Under the pieces are notes generated by a model. The model searched no databases. It saw nothing but the letters and a program-made list of their open reading frames with translations, and was not told the DNA's origin. From the NCBI RefSeq assembly GCF_002810445.1, contig NZ_NEXS01000005.1:119170-183169 (forward strand): DNA of 64,000 nt. The letters are read 5' to 3'. The DNA is from Advenella sp. S44. GTDB taxonomy: Bacteria; Pseudomonadota; Gammaproteobacteria; Burkholderiales; Burkholderiaceae_B. Shown here one piece after another: positions 1 to 10,900 of the stretch. The position numbers were made by a program, and so were the translations under genes. Every line of letters begins with the position of its first letter. The first letter of the stretch is position 1.

Positions 1-627
1 CATGCAGTACTGTCCACCCCCGGCGCAACACGCTGGTACAAGGCCAATGGCGGGACAGCAACACAACGCATTGAGCTTTGCATCGCTCCCAATGCAAAAC
101 TAGACTGGCTTCCTCTTGAGAATCTGCTGTTTGAACAGGCCCAGGCCAGCAACACCAGCGTAATCCGGCTCGCTGCAGGCGCCCGCGCAATCGGCTGGGA
201 CTGTTTCCAGTTGGGCAGCGTGGCCACACAGGGATACTGGCATAAGGGCAAGCTTGCCGTCGATACCGCCCTTTACTATGACGACCAACTGGTTTGGACA
301 GAAGCCGGCCTGATCGACGCCGAACACCCTGTGCGGCAAAGTAGTGCCGGACTGGGGAGCTTTCCGGTCATGGCAACCGTCTGGAGCATAGGACCGATCA
401 TCGCCGCCCACCACATGGAGTCCATGACTGCGAGCCTGCCGTGGACCGACAAACTGCGGGCTGGGGTCAGCCAGATTCAGCTGGATTCGTCCAACAGTCT
501 GGTCCTGGTACGCCTGCTTGGCACGCGTGCCGAGCAAATCAGGCAACTGATGGTCGATTGCTGGCAACGCCTGCGACCGCAGCATCTGGGCGTTGTCGCG
601 ATGCCCTTGCGGCTTTGGCTCACCTGA
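1..627 (+). CDS. ureD: urease accessory protein UreD, 5' end cut by window
   Basis: UreD (UreH) is the scaffold on which UreF and UreG assemble to deliver nickel to apo-urease in the cytoplasm. The frame is open from base 1 and ends at TGA 625-627, so only about the last 208 residues are present. The family signature LDWLPLENLLFEQA, close to the usual W-x-P-x-E motif, lies near the start of the visible part, and the rest matches UreD in tone (hydrophobic strands, a C-terminal R-x-L-x-R-like region). ureA begins 55 bases downstream, as expected for the first accessory gene of a ureDABC-type operon. The call is firm from the motif plus context; the true start is outside the window. Confidence 0.93.
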   Translation, partial: HAVLSTPGATRWYKANGGTATQRIELCIAPNAKLDWLPLENLLFEQAQASNTSVIRLAAGARAIGWDCFQLGSVATQGYWHKGKLAVDTALYYDDQLVWTEAGLIDAEHPVRQSSAGLGSFPVMATVWSIGPIIAAHHMESMTASLPWTDKLRAGVSQIQLDSSNSLVLVRLLGTRAEQIRQLMVDCWQRLRPQHLGVVAMPLRLWLT

Positions 628-682
628 TAGCACTGCGCTTGCGGCCCATTCTAAACATTCGACTTAATACTGCGGGACGACC

Positions 683-985
683 ATGGATCTGACACCACGA
701 GAAAAAGACAAATTACTGATATTTACCGCTGCGCTGCTCGCTGAAAGGCGTCGCAACCGGGGCCTGAAACTGAATCACCCGGAGTCGGTGGCGCTGATTA
801 CCGCGACGCTGCTCGAGGGGGCCCGCGAAGGCAAGACGGTGGCCGAGCTCATGCATGCGGGCACACAAGTGCTTACGCGAGATGATGTCATGGAGGGCGT
901 GCCGGAAATGATCCCCGACATCCAGGTCGAGGCCACGTTTCCCGATGGTACCAAACTGGTAACCGTTCACCATCCGATTGTCTGA
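683..985 (+). CDS. ureA: urease subunit gamma
   Basis: This 100-aa protein is the smallest structural subunit of the (alpha-beta-gamma)3 urease that hydrolyses urea to ammonia and carbamate. It starts [14 protein letters not shown] and carries the family stretch [11 protein letters not shown] and the [21 protein letters not shown] segment, all typical of UreA, and its length equals the family norm of about 100 residues. It is followed by ureJ rather than directly by ureB, an arrangement also known in Bordetella. No domain is missing. Confidence 0.97.
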   Translation: MDLTPREKDKLLIFTAALLAERRRNRGLKLNHPESVALITATLLEGAREGKTVAELMHAGTQVLTRDDVMEGVPEMIPDIQVEATFPDGTKLVTVHHPIV

Positions 986-1045
986 GTACACACAACGACA
1001 AATAGCCCGTCCCTTTATTTTTATAGATTCGCAAAGGAAAATATC

Positions 1046-1663
1046 ATGATTCAACCTTTTTCCAACCAGTCACGTTGTAGCCTGGCTGCGCTTGCTCTGG
1101 CCGGCCTGCCTCTGGCCACGCTGGCCCATCCCGGTCACTTCGAGCACGTTGACCCCATGTCCATGTTCAATGAAGGCCTGCTTCATCCGCTGACGGGGCC
1201 GGACCATCTGCTGGCCATGCTGGCGGTGGGCATTTGGAGTGCCATGGCATACCCATCATTGAAAAGAGCCATTTATATCCCGCTTTCCTTTTCCAGCATT
1301 CTTCTTGTGGGCGCGCTCTTAGGCATGGCCGGAATGCAAATTCCGCTGGTAGAACCGCTGATCATGGCCTCTTTGCTGGTGCTGGGCCTGATGCTGGCGG
1401 GCATGGCGCGCCTATCTCTGGCCACAGGCTCGGCACTGGTTGCGTTCTTTGCTTTTTTCCATGGCGCGGCCCATGGCATGGAACTGCCTGAGGGTGGCGC
1501 CGCAAGCCTGTTTATCCTGGGGTTTATGCTTTCCACCCTGTTCATCCACTGCGTCGGAATGATCGCCGGCGCCATCCTGGCTCGCCACAGAACCTGGATG
1601 GCCCGCCTGACAGGCGCAGGCATCGCCTCCTATGGTGCGGTGCTGTTCTTAACCGTCCAATAA
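1046..1663 (+). CDS. ureJ: HupE/UreJ-family nickel permease
   Basis: A 205-aa inner-membrane protein of the HupE/UreJ family, which imports or handles Ni2+ for urease or hydrogenase. After a signal-like N-terminus (ALAGLPLATLAHPGH) it has the family's metal motif, HPLTGPDHLLAMLAVG, around residues 47-62, and about six hydrophobic segments. A second His-rich motif, FHGAAHGMELP, lies near residue 140. The ribosome site AAGGAAAA precedes the ATG. It sits between ureA and ureB with 60 and 9 bases to its neighbours, so it is co-transcribed and very likely supplies nickel to this urease. The direction and affinity of transport cannot be read from the sequence. Confidence 0.93.
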   Translation: MIQPFSNQSRCSLAALALAGLPLATLAHPGHFEHVDPMSMFNEGLLHPLTGPDHLLAMLAVGIWSAMAYPSLKRAIYIPLSFSSILLVGALLGMAGMQIPLVEPLIMASLLVLGLMLAGMARLSLATGSALVAFFAFFHGAAHGMELPEGGAASLFILGFMLSTLFIHCVGMIAGAILARHRTWMARLTGAGIASYGAVLFLTVQ

Positions 1664-1672
1664 GGAGCACGC

Positions 1673-1981
1673 ATGATCCCAGGTGAAATCATTGCCGCCA
1701 AAGGGGCAATCGACATCAATACCGGGCGAAATACCTTGGTTATAGAGGTGACCAATACTGGCGATCGTCCCGTCCAGGTCGGATCCCATTATCATTTTGC
1801 GGAAACCAACGGCGCATTGCTGTTTGACCGGCAACTGGCGCGTGGTTATCGACTCAATATTGTCGCTGGAACGGCAATACGCTTTGAGCCCGGGCAAATT
1901 CGGACAGTAGAGCTGGTGGCGCTGGCGGGCGACCGGCGAGTATTCGGGTTTACTGGAAGTGTCATGGGAGCACTGGAATGA
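1673..1981 (+). CDS. ureB: urease subunit beta
   Basis: This 102-aa beta subunit of urease begins [16 protein letters not shown], the classic UreB opening, and contains [11 protein letters not shown], in which the conserved His residues lie, plus the [10 protein letters not shown] segment. A clear AAGGAG ribosome site lies 6 bases before the ATG. Its stop codon overlaps the ureC start (ATGA, four-base overlap), which points to translational coupling between the beta and alpha subunits. Length is normal for a separate UreB. Confidence 0.97.
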   Translation: MIPGEIIAAKGAIDINTGRNTLVIEVTNTGDRPVQVGSHYHFAETNGALLFDRQLARGYRLNIVAGTAIRFEPGQIRTVELVALAGDRRVFGFTGSVMGALE

Positions 1982-3693
1982 CAAGCATATCAAGACAAGC
2001 TTATGCCGAAATCTTTGGGCCGACCATTGCAAGTGGTCGCGCCGACCGGGTTCGCCTGGCCGACACTGAATTGTTCATTGAAGTCGAAAAAGATTTCACC
2101 GTATTTGGCGAAGAGGTCAAATTTGGCGGCGGCAAGGTCATTCGAGACGGAATGGGCCAAAGCCAGCGCTGCTCGGCAGACTGTGCAGACACGGTCATTA
2201 CCAATGCACTGATCGTCGACGCAATGACCGGAATAGTCAAAGCCGATATCGCTATCAAAAACGGCCATATCGCTACCATCGGCAAAGCGGGCAATCCGGA
2301 CATCCAGCCCGGTGTCACCATCGTGATCGGGCCAGGCACCGAGATTATTGCCGGAGAAGGTTTTATTGTTACCGCAGGCGGCATCGATACGCACATTCAT
2401 TTCATTTGCCCGCAGCAAATTGACGAAGCGCTGTCGTCTGGCGTGACCACGATGATTGGCGGGGGCACGGGCCCGGCAACGGGCTCCTTCGCTACCACTT
2501 GCACGCCCGGCCCATGGCATATCCACGCCATGCTTGGCGCAACCGACGCCTTCCCCATGAACATCGGCCTATTGGGAAAAGGCAGCGCCAGTGTTCCCGC
2601 CCCCCTGCTGGAACAGATACAGGCCGGAGCAATAGGCCTGAAACTGCATGAAGATTGGGGCACGACACCGCAAGCCATTGACACCTGCCTGAACGTGGCC
2701 GAGCAAACCGATACTCAGGTCGCCATCCACAGTGACACTCTGAATGAATCGGGCTTTGTCGAGGCCACTGTAGCCGCGTTCAAGGGGCGCACCATCCATA
2801 CCTTCCATACCGAAGGCGCAGGTGGCGGTCATGCGCCCGATATCATTCGCGCCGCAGGCATGCCCAATGTCCTGCCCGCTTCGACTAATCCGACCATGCC
2901 GTTTACGCACAATACGATTGATGAGCATCTGGATATGTTGATGGTCTGCCACCACCTGGATCCGGCCATCGCCGAGGACCTTGCCTTCGCCGAGAGCCGC
3001 ATCCGGCGGGAAACCATTGCCGCCGAAGACATTTTGCATGACCTTGGCGCATTTTCAATTATGAGTTCCGATTCCCAGGCAATGGGCCGTGTTGGCGAAG
3101 TCATTCTTCGAACCTGGCAAACGGCAGACAAAATGAAGCGGCAGCGCGGCAGTCTGGCTGGCGACTCTGCCACTTCCGACAATAACCGGGTCAAGCGATT
3201 TATTGCCAAATACACGATCAACCCCGCCATCGCGCATGGTATTGCTCACAAGGTCGGATCCGTACAGCCCGGCAAGTTTGCTGACCTGGTTCTATGGCGG
3301 CCTGCATTTTTTGGCGTCAAGCCCAGCCTGATCCTCAAAGGGGGAATGATCGCACAGGCAGTCATGGGCGATCCGAATGGGTCTATCCCCACCCCTCAGC
3401 CTGTCCATTACCGGAACATGTACGGCTCCTACGGTCGCGCACTAAAAACGTCGCTGGCCTTTGTCTCGCAGGCAGGATTGAACAACCTTGCTGTGCACGA
3501 TTTAAAGTTGACCAAAACGCTTTGCGCCGTCAACGGCTGCCGCAATATTGGCAAGCGCGACATGGTTCTGAACGACTGGTTGCCAGATATCCGTGTCGAT
3601 CCGCAAACCTATCAGGTCTTTGCAGACGGGCAACTGCTGCGCTGCGAACCAGCCCAGATCCTGCCTATGGCCCAGCGATATTTTCTGTTTTGA
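1978..3693 (+). CDS. ureC: urease subunit alpha (catalytic)
   Basis: The 571-aa catalytic subunit of urease. All nickel ligands and catalytic residues can be found with a constant offset of +5 from Klebsiella numbering: His139 and His141 (THIHF), carbamylated Lys222 and substrate-site His224 (LKLHEDWG), His251 (AIHSDTLN), His277 (HTFHTEG), flap Cys324-His325 (MVCHHL) and Asp365 (MSSDSQAMG). The enzyme should therefore be active once the UreDEFG machinery has installed nickel and CO2. It overlaps ureB by four bases at its start and ureE by one base at its stop (TGATG), so B, C and E are tightly coupled. Length is normal for the family. Confidence 0.98.
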   Translation: MTSISRQAYAEIFGPTIASGRADRVRLADTELFIEVEKDFTVFGEEVKFGGGKVIRDGMGQSQRCSADCADTVITNALIVDAMTGIVKADIAIKNGHIATIGKAGNPDIQPGVTIVIGPGTEIIAGEGFIVTAGGIDTHIHFICPQQIDEALSSGVTTMIGGGTGPATGSFATTCTPGPWHIHAMLGATDAFPMNIGLLGKGSASVPAPLLEQIQAGAIGLKLHEDWGTTPQAIDTCLNVAEQTDTQVAIHSDTLNESGFVEATVAAFKGRTIHTFHTEGAGGGHAPDIIRAAGMPNVLPASTNPTMPFTHNTIDEHLDMLMVCHHLDPAIAEDLAFAESRIRRETIAAEDILHDLGAFSIMSSDSQAMGRVGEVILRTWQTADKMKRQRGSLAGDSATSDNNRVKRFIAKYTINPAIAHGIAHKVGSVQPGKFADLVLWRPAFFGVKPSLILKGGMIAQAVMGDPNGSIPTPQPVHYRNMYGSYGRALKTSLAFVSQAGLNNLAVHDLKLTKTLCAVNGCRNIGKRDMVLNDWLPDIRVDPQTYQVFADGQLLRCEPAQILPMAQRYFLF

Positions 3694-4616
3694 TGTTGAC
3701 ACTTCAGGAACGCTTAGACATGACACGTTTCGTGCGCAAATATCTACGCAACAGCGGCCTGTCTGCCGCGTTGTTGCAACATGCCCCCATCGCGCAGATG
3801 ACCTTTGAGCAGCGCCGCCGCAGCCGTCAGAAAGTGACCCTAAACAATGAGGAAACCATTAACGTGGTTATCGACAGAGGCCAGGTTCTGGTCCCTGGAG
3901 ATGTCCTGGTGGCCGATGACGGCGGCCTGATTGTCGTACAGGCACAACACGAGTCGCTGGTGCGCGTCACCGCTGATACTTCGAAAAACCTGGCGCGGGC
4001 GGCCTATCACCTGGGAAACCGCCATGTTACGGTCGAAGTCGGCGATGGTTTCCTCCATCTGCAATACGATCCCGTCCTGGTGGAAATGTTGGACCGGCTT
4101 GGGGTTCATACCTCGAGCGTCAGTCAGGCTTTCAACCCCGAACACGGGGCCTATGGCGGCGGCCATAAGCACGGTCATGATGAAACGTTCGACGAAGATT
4201 ACGCGCTGGCGCAGGCTGCCTATAAAGCCCACGAATACGCACATTCCGGGCGCGACCAAAAACATACGCATCCGCAAGAACACGCCCACGATCGTGAACA
4301 CACGCCTTCGTACAATCACGATCACACGCGCTTACACGAACACACTCACGCACATTCACACAGCGACAACCACAAACACGACCACCAACACAACTACGGC
4401 AACGAACACAATCGCGTGCGTTCATATGGCCACAACCACAAGCACGACCACGACCACGACCACGACCACGAACGTCTTCAGAATAACGTTTCCGATGACC
4501 AACACCAGCATAACGCTACTGCCAATGCAGCAAAACAGCCTGCTGAACATAACCATCGCAATCATAGTCATGATCATGGCCGGGATCATCACAGTTGTCA
4601 TTGTCCGGACGAGTAA
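3693..4616 (+). CDS. ureE: urease accessory nickel chaperone UreE with a very long His-rich tail
   Basis: UreE dimers carry Ni2+ to the UreDFG-urease complex. Residues 1 to about 150 form the normal UreE body (peptide-binding N-domain, then the metal-binding domain with GNRHVTVEV and MLDRLGVHT). From about residue 155 to the end at 307 comes a tail with roughly 39 histidines, many as HDH, HTH and HAH alternations, ending HSCHCPDE. Klebsiella UreE has about 15 residues of such tail, so this one is exceptionally long. The ATG at 3693 overlaps the ureC stop; a second ATG at 3720 is a possible later start. The tail's codons (cac/cat gac/aac) form a degenerate repeat, a likely hot spot for length change. 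Confidence 0.95.
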   Translation: MLTLQERLDMTRFVRKYLRNSGLSAALLQHAPIAQMTFEQRRRSRQKVTLNNEETINVVIDRGQVLVPGDVLVADDGGLIVVQAQHESLVRVTADTSKNLARAAYHLGNRHVTVEVGDGFLHLQYDPVLVEMLDRLGVHTSSVSQAFNPEHGAYGGGHKHGHDETFDEDYALAQAAYKAHEYAHSGRDQKHTHPQEHAHDREHTPSYNHDHTRLHEHTHAHSHSDNHKHDHQHNYGNEHNRVRSYGHNHKHDHDHDHDHERLQNNVSDDQHQHNATANAAKQPAEHNHRNHSHDHGRDHHSCHCPDE

Positions 4617-4625
4617 TCTGACACC

Positions 4626-5345
4626 ATGCACATCTCCATGAATGCGCTGGATGCCATCACTGTCCAACGCTATGCGCAACTAATGCACCTGTCCTCGCCG
4701 GCCCTGCCGGTGGGCGGGTTCAGCTATTCCCAGGGATTCGAATCTGCCGTCGAACTGGGTATTGTGTTTGACGAAGACACTGCGCGTCGCTGGATCGAGA
4801 ACACCCTGCACGCTGTCATGGCTCCATGCGATGCAACGATATGGCTGCTGGTTTACCGGGCGTGGTGCGATCAGGATACCGACACGGTGTGCCGATGGAA
4901 CCGATGGTATTACGCAAGTCGGGAAACGGCAGAGGCAAGGGCCGAGACTACCCAGATGGCTGTTTCACTGATCAACCTGGCACAGGAACTCAGATGGGGA
5001 GCCGATGCGCTGCGCAGCCATCTAGGTGCGCTTTGTCCGCCCTGCTTCCCGGCGGCACATGCATTTTGCGTTCAGGCGCTCGCCCTGCCGTCAGACGCAG
5101 GAATCACGGCGTTTCTCTATACCTGGCTCGAAAATCAGATTATGGCTGCCATCAAAACGGTGCCTCTGGGGCAAACTGCCGGGCAACGGGTGCTTTCAGC
5201 ATTAGTGCCTCAGTTAGATCATGCAGTACTGGCCGCCCAGAAAGCAGCGTCGTGCTCGCCCCCAATAATCATGACGCTGGCGCCGCAATATTCCATTGTT
5301 GCTGCCCGACACGAAAGCCAGTTTTCCCGGCTGTTTCGTTCTTAA
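4626..5345 (+). CDS. ureF: urease accessory protein UreF
   Basis: UreF (239 aa) links UreD to UreG and controls GTP-dependent nickel insertion. The family motif SPALPVGGFSYSQGFESAVELG is present near residues 24-45, and the helical remainder fits UreF. Start ATG 4626 lies 9 bases after the ureE stop; ATG 4638 is a possible alternative. It belongs to the ureDAJBCEFG operon. A gap of 111 bases separates it from ureG, the largest gap between accessory genes here. Confidence 0.95.
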   Translation: MHISMNALDAITVQRYAQLMHLSSPALPVGGFSYSQGFESAVELGIVFDEDTARRWIENTLHAVMAPCDATIWLLVYRAWCDQDTDTVCRWNRWYYASRETAEARAETTQMAVSLINLAQELRWGADALRSHLGALCPPCFPAAHAFCVQALALPSDAGITAFLYTWLENQIMAAIKTVPLGQTAGQRVLSALVPQLDHAVLAAQKAASCSPPIIMTLAPQYSIVAARHESQFSRLFRS

Positions 5346-5456
5346 GGGGCCCATCTTGATTTTCCAGTTCTGCAAGCAGACTGGTCAGACACTGGCTCCC
5401 CGGCTAAAGATCAACGGCATTTCTATACATTATTTATTGAGCAAAAGGCATTTACC

Positions 5457-6212
5457 ATGACCAACGTCATTAACGGAACTGTGGGAACTCAAGGAACTCA
5501 GGCGCCCAAGGCAACTCCTGGCACTTCTGGCACTTCTGGAACTCGTGCAAGTCCTGCAACTGAGGGAACTCAAGGGATAAAGGCGCCCCATACATTGCGG
5601 ACCAAGACATTGCCTGCGCTACGCGTCGGTATCGGCGGCCCCGTCGGTTCTGGAAAAACGTCTCTGCTTGAAGTTCTGTGCAAAAAAATGGGAACCAGAT
5701 ATGATCTTGTTGCTATCACAAACGACATCTATACGAAAGAAGATCAGCGTCTGCTGACGCTTTCCGGTGCACTTGACCCCAAACGTATCATGGGCGTCGA
5801 AACCGGCGGCTGTCCGCATACCGCGATCCGGGAAGACGCATCCATTAATCTGCGCGCGATCGATCAGATGCTACAGCGTTTTCCGCAGGCTGATATTATT
5901 TTTATCGAATCTGGTGGCGACAACCTGGCGGCAACCTTCAGCCCGGAGTTGTCAGATCTGACTATTTACGTCATCGACGTGGCGGGCGGCGAAAAAATTC
6001 CCCGCAAAGGCGGCCCTGGCATCACCAAATCCGATCTGCTGATCATCAACAAAACTGATCTGGCCCCTTATGTTGGCGCGTCTCTGGAAATCATGCGTCA
6101 GGATACCGAGCGCATGCGCCAGAATCGGCCATTTGTGATGTGTAATATGAAAACCGGTGACGGCGTCGACGCCATCATTCAATTCATTGAAAAAGCCGGC
6201 ATGCTCACTTGA
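5457..6212 (+). CDS. ureG: urease accessory GTPase UreG with a low-complexity N-terminal extension
   Basis: UreG is the SIMIBI-class GTPase that delivers nickel to urease. The P-loop GPVGSGKT is at residues 61-68, the metal-binding Cys-Pro-His motif at 119-121 ([12 protein letters not shown]), and the switch region [15 protein letters not shown] follows. The core from about residue 52 has the family length of about 200. Residues 1-50 are odd: a Thr/Gly/Ser/Ala-rich stretch made of imperfect GTQ and GTS repeats, absent from ordinary UreG. The ATG at 5457 has a good AAAGG ribosome site and there is no ATG between it and the core, so the extension is probably translated. Two decayed copies of the gene's last 110 bases follow the stop. 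Confidence 0.95.
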   Translation: MTNVINGTVGTQGTQAPKATPGTSGTSGTRASPATEGTQGIKAPHTLRTKTLPALRVGIGGPVGSGKTSLLEVLCKKMGTRYDLVAITNDIYTKEDQRLLTLSGALDPKRIMGVETGGCPHTAIREDASINLRAIDQMLQRFPQADIIFIESGGDNLAATFSPELSDLTIYVIDVAGGEKIPRKGGPGITKSDLLIINKTDLAPYVGASLEIMRQDTERMRQNRPFVMCNMKTGDGVDAIIQFIEKAGMLT

Positions 6213-6390
6213 AGACACAGAGCGCACGCGCCAGTATCGTTCAGTTGTGATGTGCAATATGAATACTGGCAACGACAGATGCCATCATTCAATGCCTCGA
6301 ACCAGCCGGCATGTTCACCTGAGATGACCGAGCGCACGCGCCAGTACTGGCCGTTTGAGATATGCGGTTTGAAAACCGGACTGCGGTGTA
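6101..6390 (+). repeat. three tandem copies of the ureG 3' end, two of them decayed
   Basis: Unit 1 (6101-6212) is the functional end of ureG. Unit 2 (6213-6322, 110 bases) repeats it with many substitutions and ends in the same CACCTGA-type stop. Unit 3 (from 6323, recognisable for about 65 bases) starts again with GACCGAGCGCACGCGCCAG. The copies are aligned head to tail without spacer, so they arose by tandem duplication and then drifted. The rest of the gap up to sdaA (6390-6502) holds nothing recognisable. Confidence 0.9.
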
Positions 6391-6502
6391 ACGATGATTG
6401 CCGCCACGTACGGTCGTCAGCCTGCTATCGCGGCATCACGGCATCCGGCGGCAACCGATAAACATGGTGTCACGCGGGCCATCCGCCTTTAATCTTTCAT
6501 CA

Positions 6503-7876
6503 TTAGCATTCAATAATATTGACAGCCAGCCCGCCACGCGATGTTTCCTTGTATTTCGATTGCATATCTGCCCCCGTCTGCATCATGGTTCGAATCACTT
6601 TATCCAGCGACACGTAATGCGTCCCATCACCCCGCAAGGCCATGCGAGCGGCGTTGATGGCTTTGACTGCGCCCATCGCATTGCGCTCGATACAAGGAAT
6701 CTGCACCATGCCTCCGACAGGATCACAAGTCATGCCCAGGTTGTGCTCCATGCCGATTTCGGCGGCGTTCTCCACTTGAGGAACCGTTCCTCCCAGTACG
6801 GCTGCCAGTGCGCCTGCTGCCATGGAGCAGGCAACGCCGACCTCTCCCTGGCAGCCCACCTCGGCACCGGAGATAGAGGCGTTTTCCTTGTAAAGAATGC
6901 CAATAGCTGCAGCCGTGAGCAAAAAATCGATCACGCCCTGTTCATTGGCGTCGGGTACGAAATTCACATAATAATGCAGGACCGCGGGAATCACCCCTGC
7001 CGCCCCGTTAGTGGGCGCGGTCACTACCTTGCCGCTGGCTGCATTCTCTTCGTTCACTGCCAGCGCATACAGGTTCACCCAATCGAGCATAGAAAGCGGA
7101 TCTTTCAGCGATTCATGAGGACGGCTGCACAGCTGTTCATACAGTTGACGGGCGCGGCGCTTGACGTGAAGAAATCCCGGCAGGGTGCCGCTGGCCGAAC
7201 ATCCGCGCTTCACACAAGCCTGCATCACCGCCCACAATTCCAGTATTTTCTGCCTGACTTGCTCTTCTGGCCTATAATGCCGCTCATTTTGCATCATCAA
7301 CTGCGCGATCGTTAACTGGTGCCGCTGGCACAGATCGAGCAATTGCTGACCCGAATTGAATGGATACGGGATGGCAATTTCCGGGGTCAGATTCACACGA
7401 ACGCGCTCACAATTCATCACGAAGCCGCCACCAATGGAATAATATTCCTTCTTCATAAGCAATTGATCGGTAGCGTCAAACGCCTTGAAGCGCATGCCAT
7501 TCGAATGCTGCGACAAGGTGTCGCGCCGGTTGAATTTGATATGGAGGCTCTCATCAAAGGCAAGCTCATGGCGATCAAGCAGCCGGACCTTGCCGCTAGA
7601 GCGCACCCGCTCGATCAGTGTCGGCATAATGTCCGGATCCAGCGTGTCGGGCTGATAGCCATGCAGACCGATGACAACTGCCATGTCGCTTTTATGACCC
7701 TTGCCGGTCGCACCCAGCGAACCGAACATCTCTATATGAAAACGTTGCGCGCGTTCAAGCAACCCGGCCTGGTCCAGGCGGTTTACAAAACGCAACGCGG
7801 CAATCATCGGACCGACGGTGTGAGAACTCGAAGGCCCGATACCCACCTTGAAAATATCAAATACGCTCAAGGCCAT
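6503..7876 (-). CDS. sdaA: L-serine ammonia-lyase (serine dehydratase), iron-sulphur type
   Basis: This 457-aa single-chain L-serine dehydratase turns L-serine into pyruvate and ammonia in the cytoplasm. The N-terminal beta domain opens [24 protein letters not shown], the family hallmark. The C-terminal alpha domain carries [14 protein letters not shown] and the cysteines expected to hold the [4Fe-4S] cluster ([34 protein letters not shown]). Length fits the bacterial one-chain form (about 455). It faces the urease cluster convergently and shares no operon with yhdP, whose stop is 62 bases away. Confidence 0.96.
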   Translation of the reverse strand: MALSVFDIFKVGIGPSSSHTVGPMIAALRFVNRLDQAGLLERAQRFHIEMFGSLGATGKGHKSDMAVVIGLHGYQPDTLDPDIMPTLIERVRSSGKVRLLDRHELAFDESLHIKFNRRDTLSQHSNGMRFKAFDATDQLLMKKEYYSIGGGFVMNCERVRVNLTPEIAIPYPFNSGQQLLDLCQRHQLTIAQLMMQNERHYRPEEQVRQKILELWAVMQACVKRGCSASGTLPGFLHVKRRARQLYEQLCSRPHESLKDPLSMLDWVNLYALAVNEENAASGKVVTAPTNGAAGVIPAVLHYYVNFVPDANEQGVIDFLLTAAAIGILYKENASISGAEVGCQGEVGVACSMAAGALAAVLGGTVPQVENAAEIGMEHNLGMTCDPVGGMVQIPCIERNAMGAVKAINAARMALRGDGTHYVSLDKVIRTMMQTGADMQSKYKETSRGGLAVNIIEC

Positions 7877-7938
7877 TTTTTCCTCGACTATGTTAGTTCG
7901 CCACCTGACTTGGTCCAGCGCCTAATTTGGTTCAGCGC

Positions 7939-10900
7939 CTACTGGGACCGGTACAGTTCATCCACTTTCTTTTCGGCTTCGCGACTTTTCAATTCAGCGT
8001 CGCTGGGCAGCGCCATGTCGTTAAACAACGGCTTATCCCAATTTCCGGTGACATGATATTTTACCGTCAGCGCACGCTGCAATGGCGCCTGCAGCAGCCA
8101 TTGCGTCAGAAAAGCGCCCACCCCGACCGCTGGATTGACGATCGTTCCGGCCAGCACAGAAGCGCCGCTCACATCCAGTTTGGGCACGACCACAGCCTGA
8201 AAGTCCAGGCTCTCGGTTTTCAGATTTGTCGCCCCCGAAGCCACGATGGCCGATGAGGGCCCATTTAACCGGAAATCCTCAACAAACAGACGACCGGCAT
8301 CCAAACGCAGGCGGCTGCGCATCGTGTCAAAGGTCAGCCCCGACTGTACCGAATTGCCCAGCGTCTCGCCAAATTTCGGCAGCCGTCGGAACGATTGCAA
8401 AGACAATAGCTCCAACGCCTTGACAGCAGACGACTGCACGCTTTCCAGACGCCCCTGCTGCAGGCTGCCGCTGAGCGACCCATTGAGCATGGCCAGATCC
8501 AGATCCTGCACGTTTCTCCAATCAATTTCGGCATCCATTTGCCCGTTGCCGTTTTTTATGACGCCACCCCATTGATAGGTTTCAAGAAACCGGCCCAGGT
8601 CTGACACCACAATTTTGCCTTTCAGTTGCAGATCCTTTGCCGTGCCCTGCTGACGGATCGCGCCTTGTGCCGCGAGAGATCCTCCCTCGTTGACCAGGCT
8701 GAAGTAGTCAACCTGCCAGTCATTAGAATCCGGTAACGGGTAGCCTTTGAGTATCATCTGTCCCATTTCCTTGCCATAGACCGTCAGGCGCTTTACTGAA
8801 AAATCAAGACGCGGTAACGGTTGCGTTGTGCCCGCACGTGCCTTCGCAGCGTCGCTATCGGTTTGCAATGGCGTAGGCTTGTCGGCACGATCATTGACCG
8901 ATTCAATGATATTCAAGGTATCGAGCCTGACGATCAGGTTACCCGGCGCCCTTGCGCGCACACCCGGGGCCCAGGTCCCACTACCCTGTACCTGATCGGC
9001 ATTCAATTGCAGGTTCCATAGGCCACCCGTCTTGGTCGCCGCCAGCGTAGCGTCCGTCAGCGTTTGGCCTTTGACCAGAAATGCCGGCGTTTGTATGGCA
9101 ACGTATGACACATCCGGCAAAATCTGCCGTTCACGATCAGTACTGCCGCTGTCGGCAAATTCGTCCACAATATCATCCCACGCCTGCGCATCCAGCGTCG
9201 GGTTTTGCGCCAGGACCGTCAGGCCCGGCTGGCCCAGCTCTGCGGCCCTGTTGACACCGATTGTGCCACGACTGAAATACGGTCCCTTGCTGCTATTAAC
9301 ATCGTGCTCTAGAATCGCTTGCGTGCGGGTGCCGTCAATGCGGATATCCAGGTAGCGCTTGCCGTTATCCTTGGCGCCGTCGTTTGCCCGCCAGATAATC
9401 GTGGTCGGCCAACGCGCCGAGGCTGGCTTGGACAGCCCATCAGGAAATCGAGTCGCCAGGCCCGACAGATCGGATTTGAATTGAACCTTTACCCGGCCCC
9501 CCGGCGAAAAGTGGACCTGACTGGTGTAATTGGTGCTGCCGCTAATACGCTGCATGCCTTGCACGGGTATCAATTGATGCAAGCCGGCAGCTGTCAGGGT
9601 GCCATTAATGGATAGCGGCTTACCGACGGTGCCGATGGGCCCGTCGAACACCACTTTACCGCCCAGCATGACACCCTTAACGGCTTTGGCCTGCAATTGC
9701 GTTTCAGTAAACGGCATTTCTCCTTCCAGATGCTCGGCCCATGGGAAATCCGGAGTGAGCCGGAAACGACCATCTTGCAGATGAATCGAACCGGATATTC
9801 GCGAGTTATCCGCATCTAGCACCGGAATGAACAGATCAATGGGAATAGTCCACTGGCCGCTGCCTTGTGCCTCATCCAGCACATTATTGATCAGATCGCC
9901 CAGCGGACTGATTTTTGTAAAGGTCAGGAAATCCTCGGCGCGTCCCTTTGCCTTTGCCTGCAAATCCACAGTGGTATTTTTCTCAAGACTGGAAACAACG
10001 CCATGGAACGCATCCAGATCCAGCCTTTGCCCGTCAGGCATGGTATAGAACGCCTGAACGGAGTCGATAATAATCTGATCATTCTGAAAATGAATGGTGC
10101 CGCTATCGGAATTGACTACCGGCCAGCGTTTGCCCCGGATATCCTTCTGGTGATAATTGAGCAGCAAGTCCGCGTAAGTCCCGCGCAGCCGAAAGCTGCC
10201 CGAGTCCGGCGCCAGACCGAAAGGGAAATCGTCAACAATGCCCTTGAGCTCAAATTCGGCCGAAGACAATTCCCCACTCTGAAAGGCGTCCTTGAGCCAC
10301 TCACGCGCATCGGGATCCATCACATTAGGCAGATAATTGTGCAGATGTGGCAATGACACAGCCCGCAGCGATCCGCTCAAATCGACAATACCGTTATCGC
10401 TGTTGACATCGGAACGCCAGGTGCCCGCCCCTTCCATCTGCAAATCGCGGTTTTTTACTATCGCCCGGGTAAAATTGACTCGTGGTTCCTGCACAGAATT
10501 GCGACTGAAATCACCACGAACACTTGCCTCGTCAATCAACAGCGGGTTTTCGAATATCACCGGGTCTTTATAATAAAAGCCCCTGACGCTGGACTCGAAC
10601 TGCACCGACGGGTAGCTGATGTTTTCGGTCGCCCCGGACTCATGCTCTGACACACGCCAGCGGTTGAACTCATTGACCACGCTTGTGAATGACGAGCTTA
10701 GTCGGGAGGTCAGGCTGTCTGCCGCGATAATAAACGCGTGATTGCGGATGCGATCTTCAATGCGAACCTTTTCCAGTCCATAGGCCACCATCATGTTTTG
10801 AGGCACATTGCGATCAATCTGCAGATCAACCACTGCATGCGAGACAAGGCCTGATTTTACTTTTGGCGGGATATCGAACCAGGGCCGGGCGGCCAGCACA

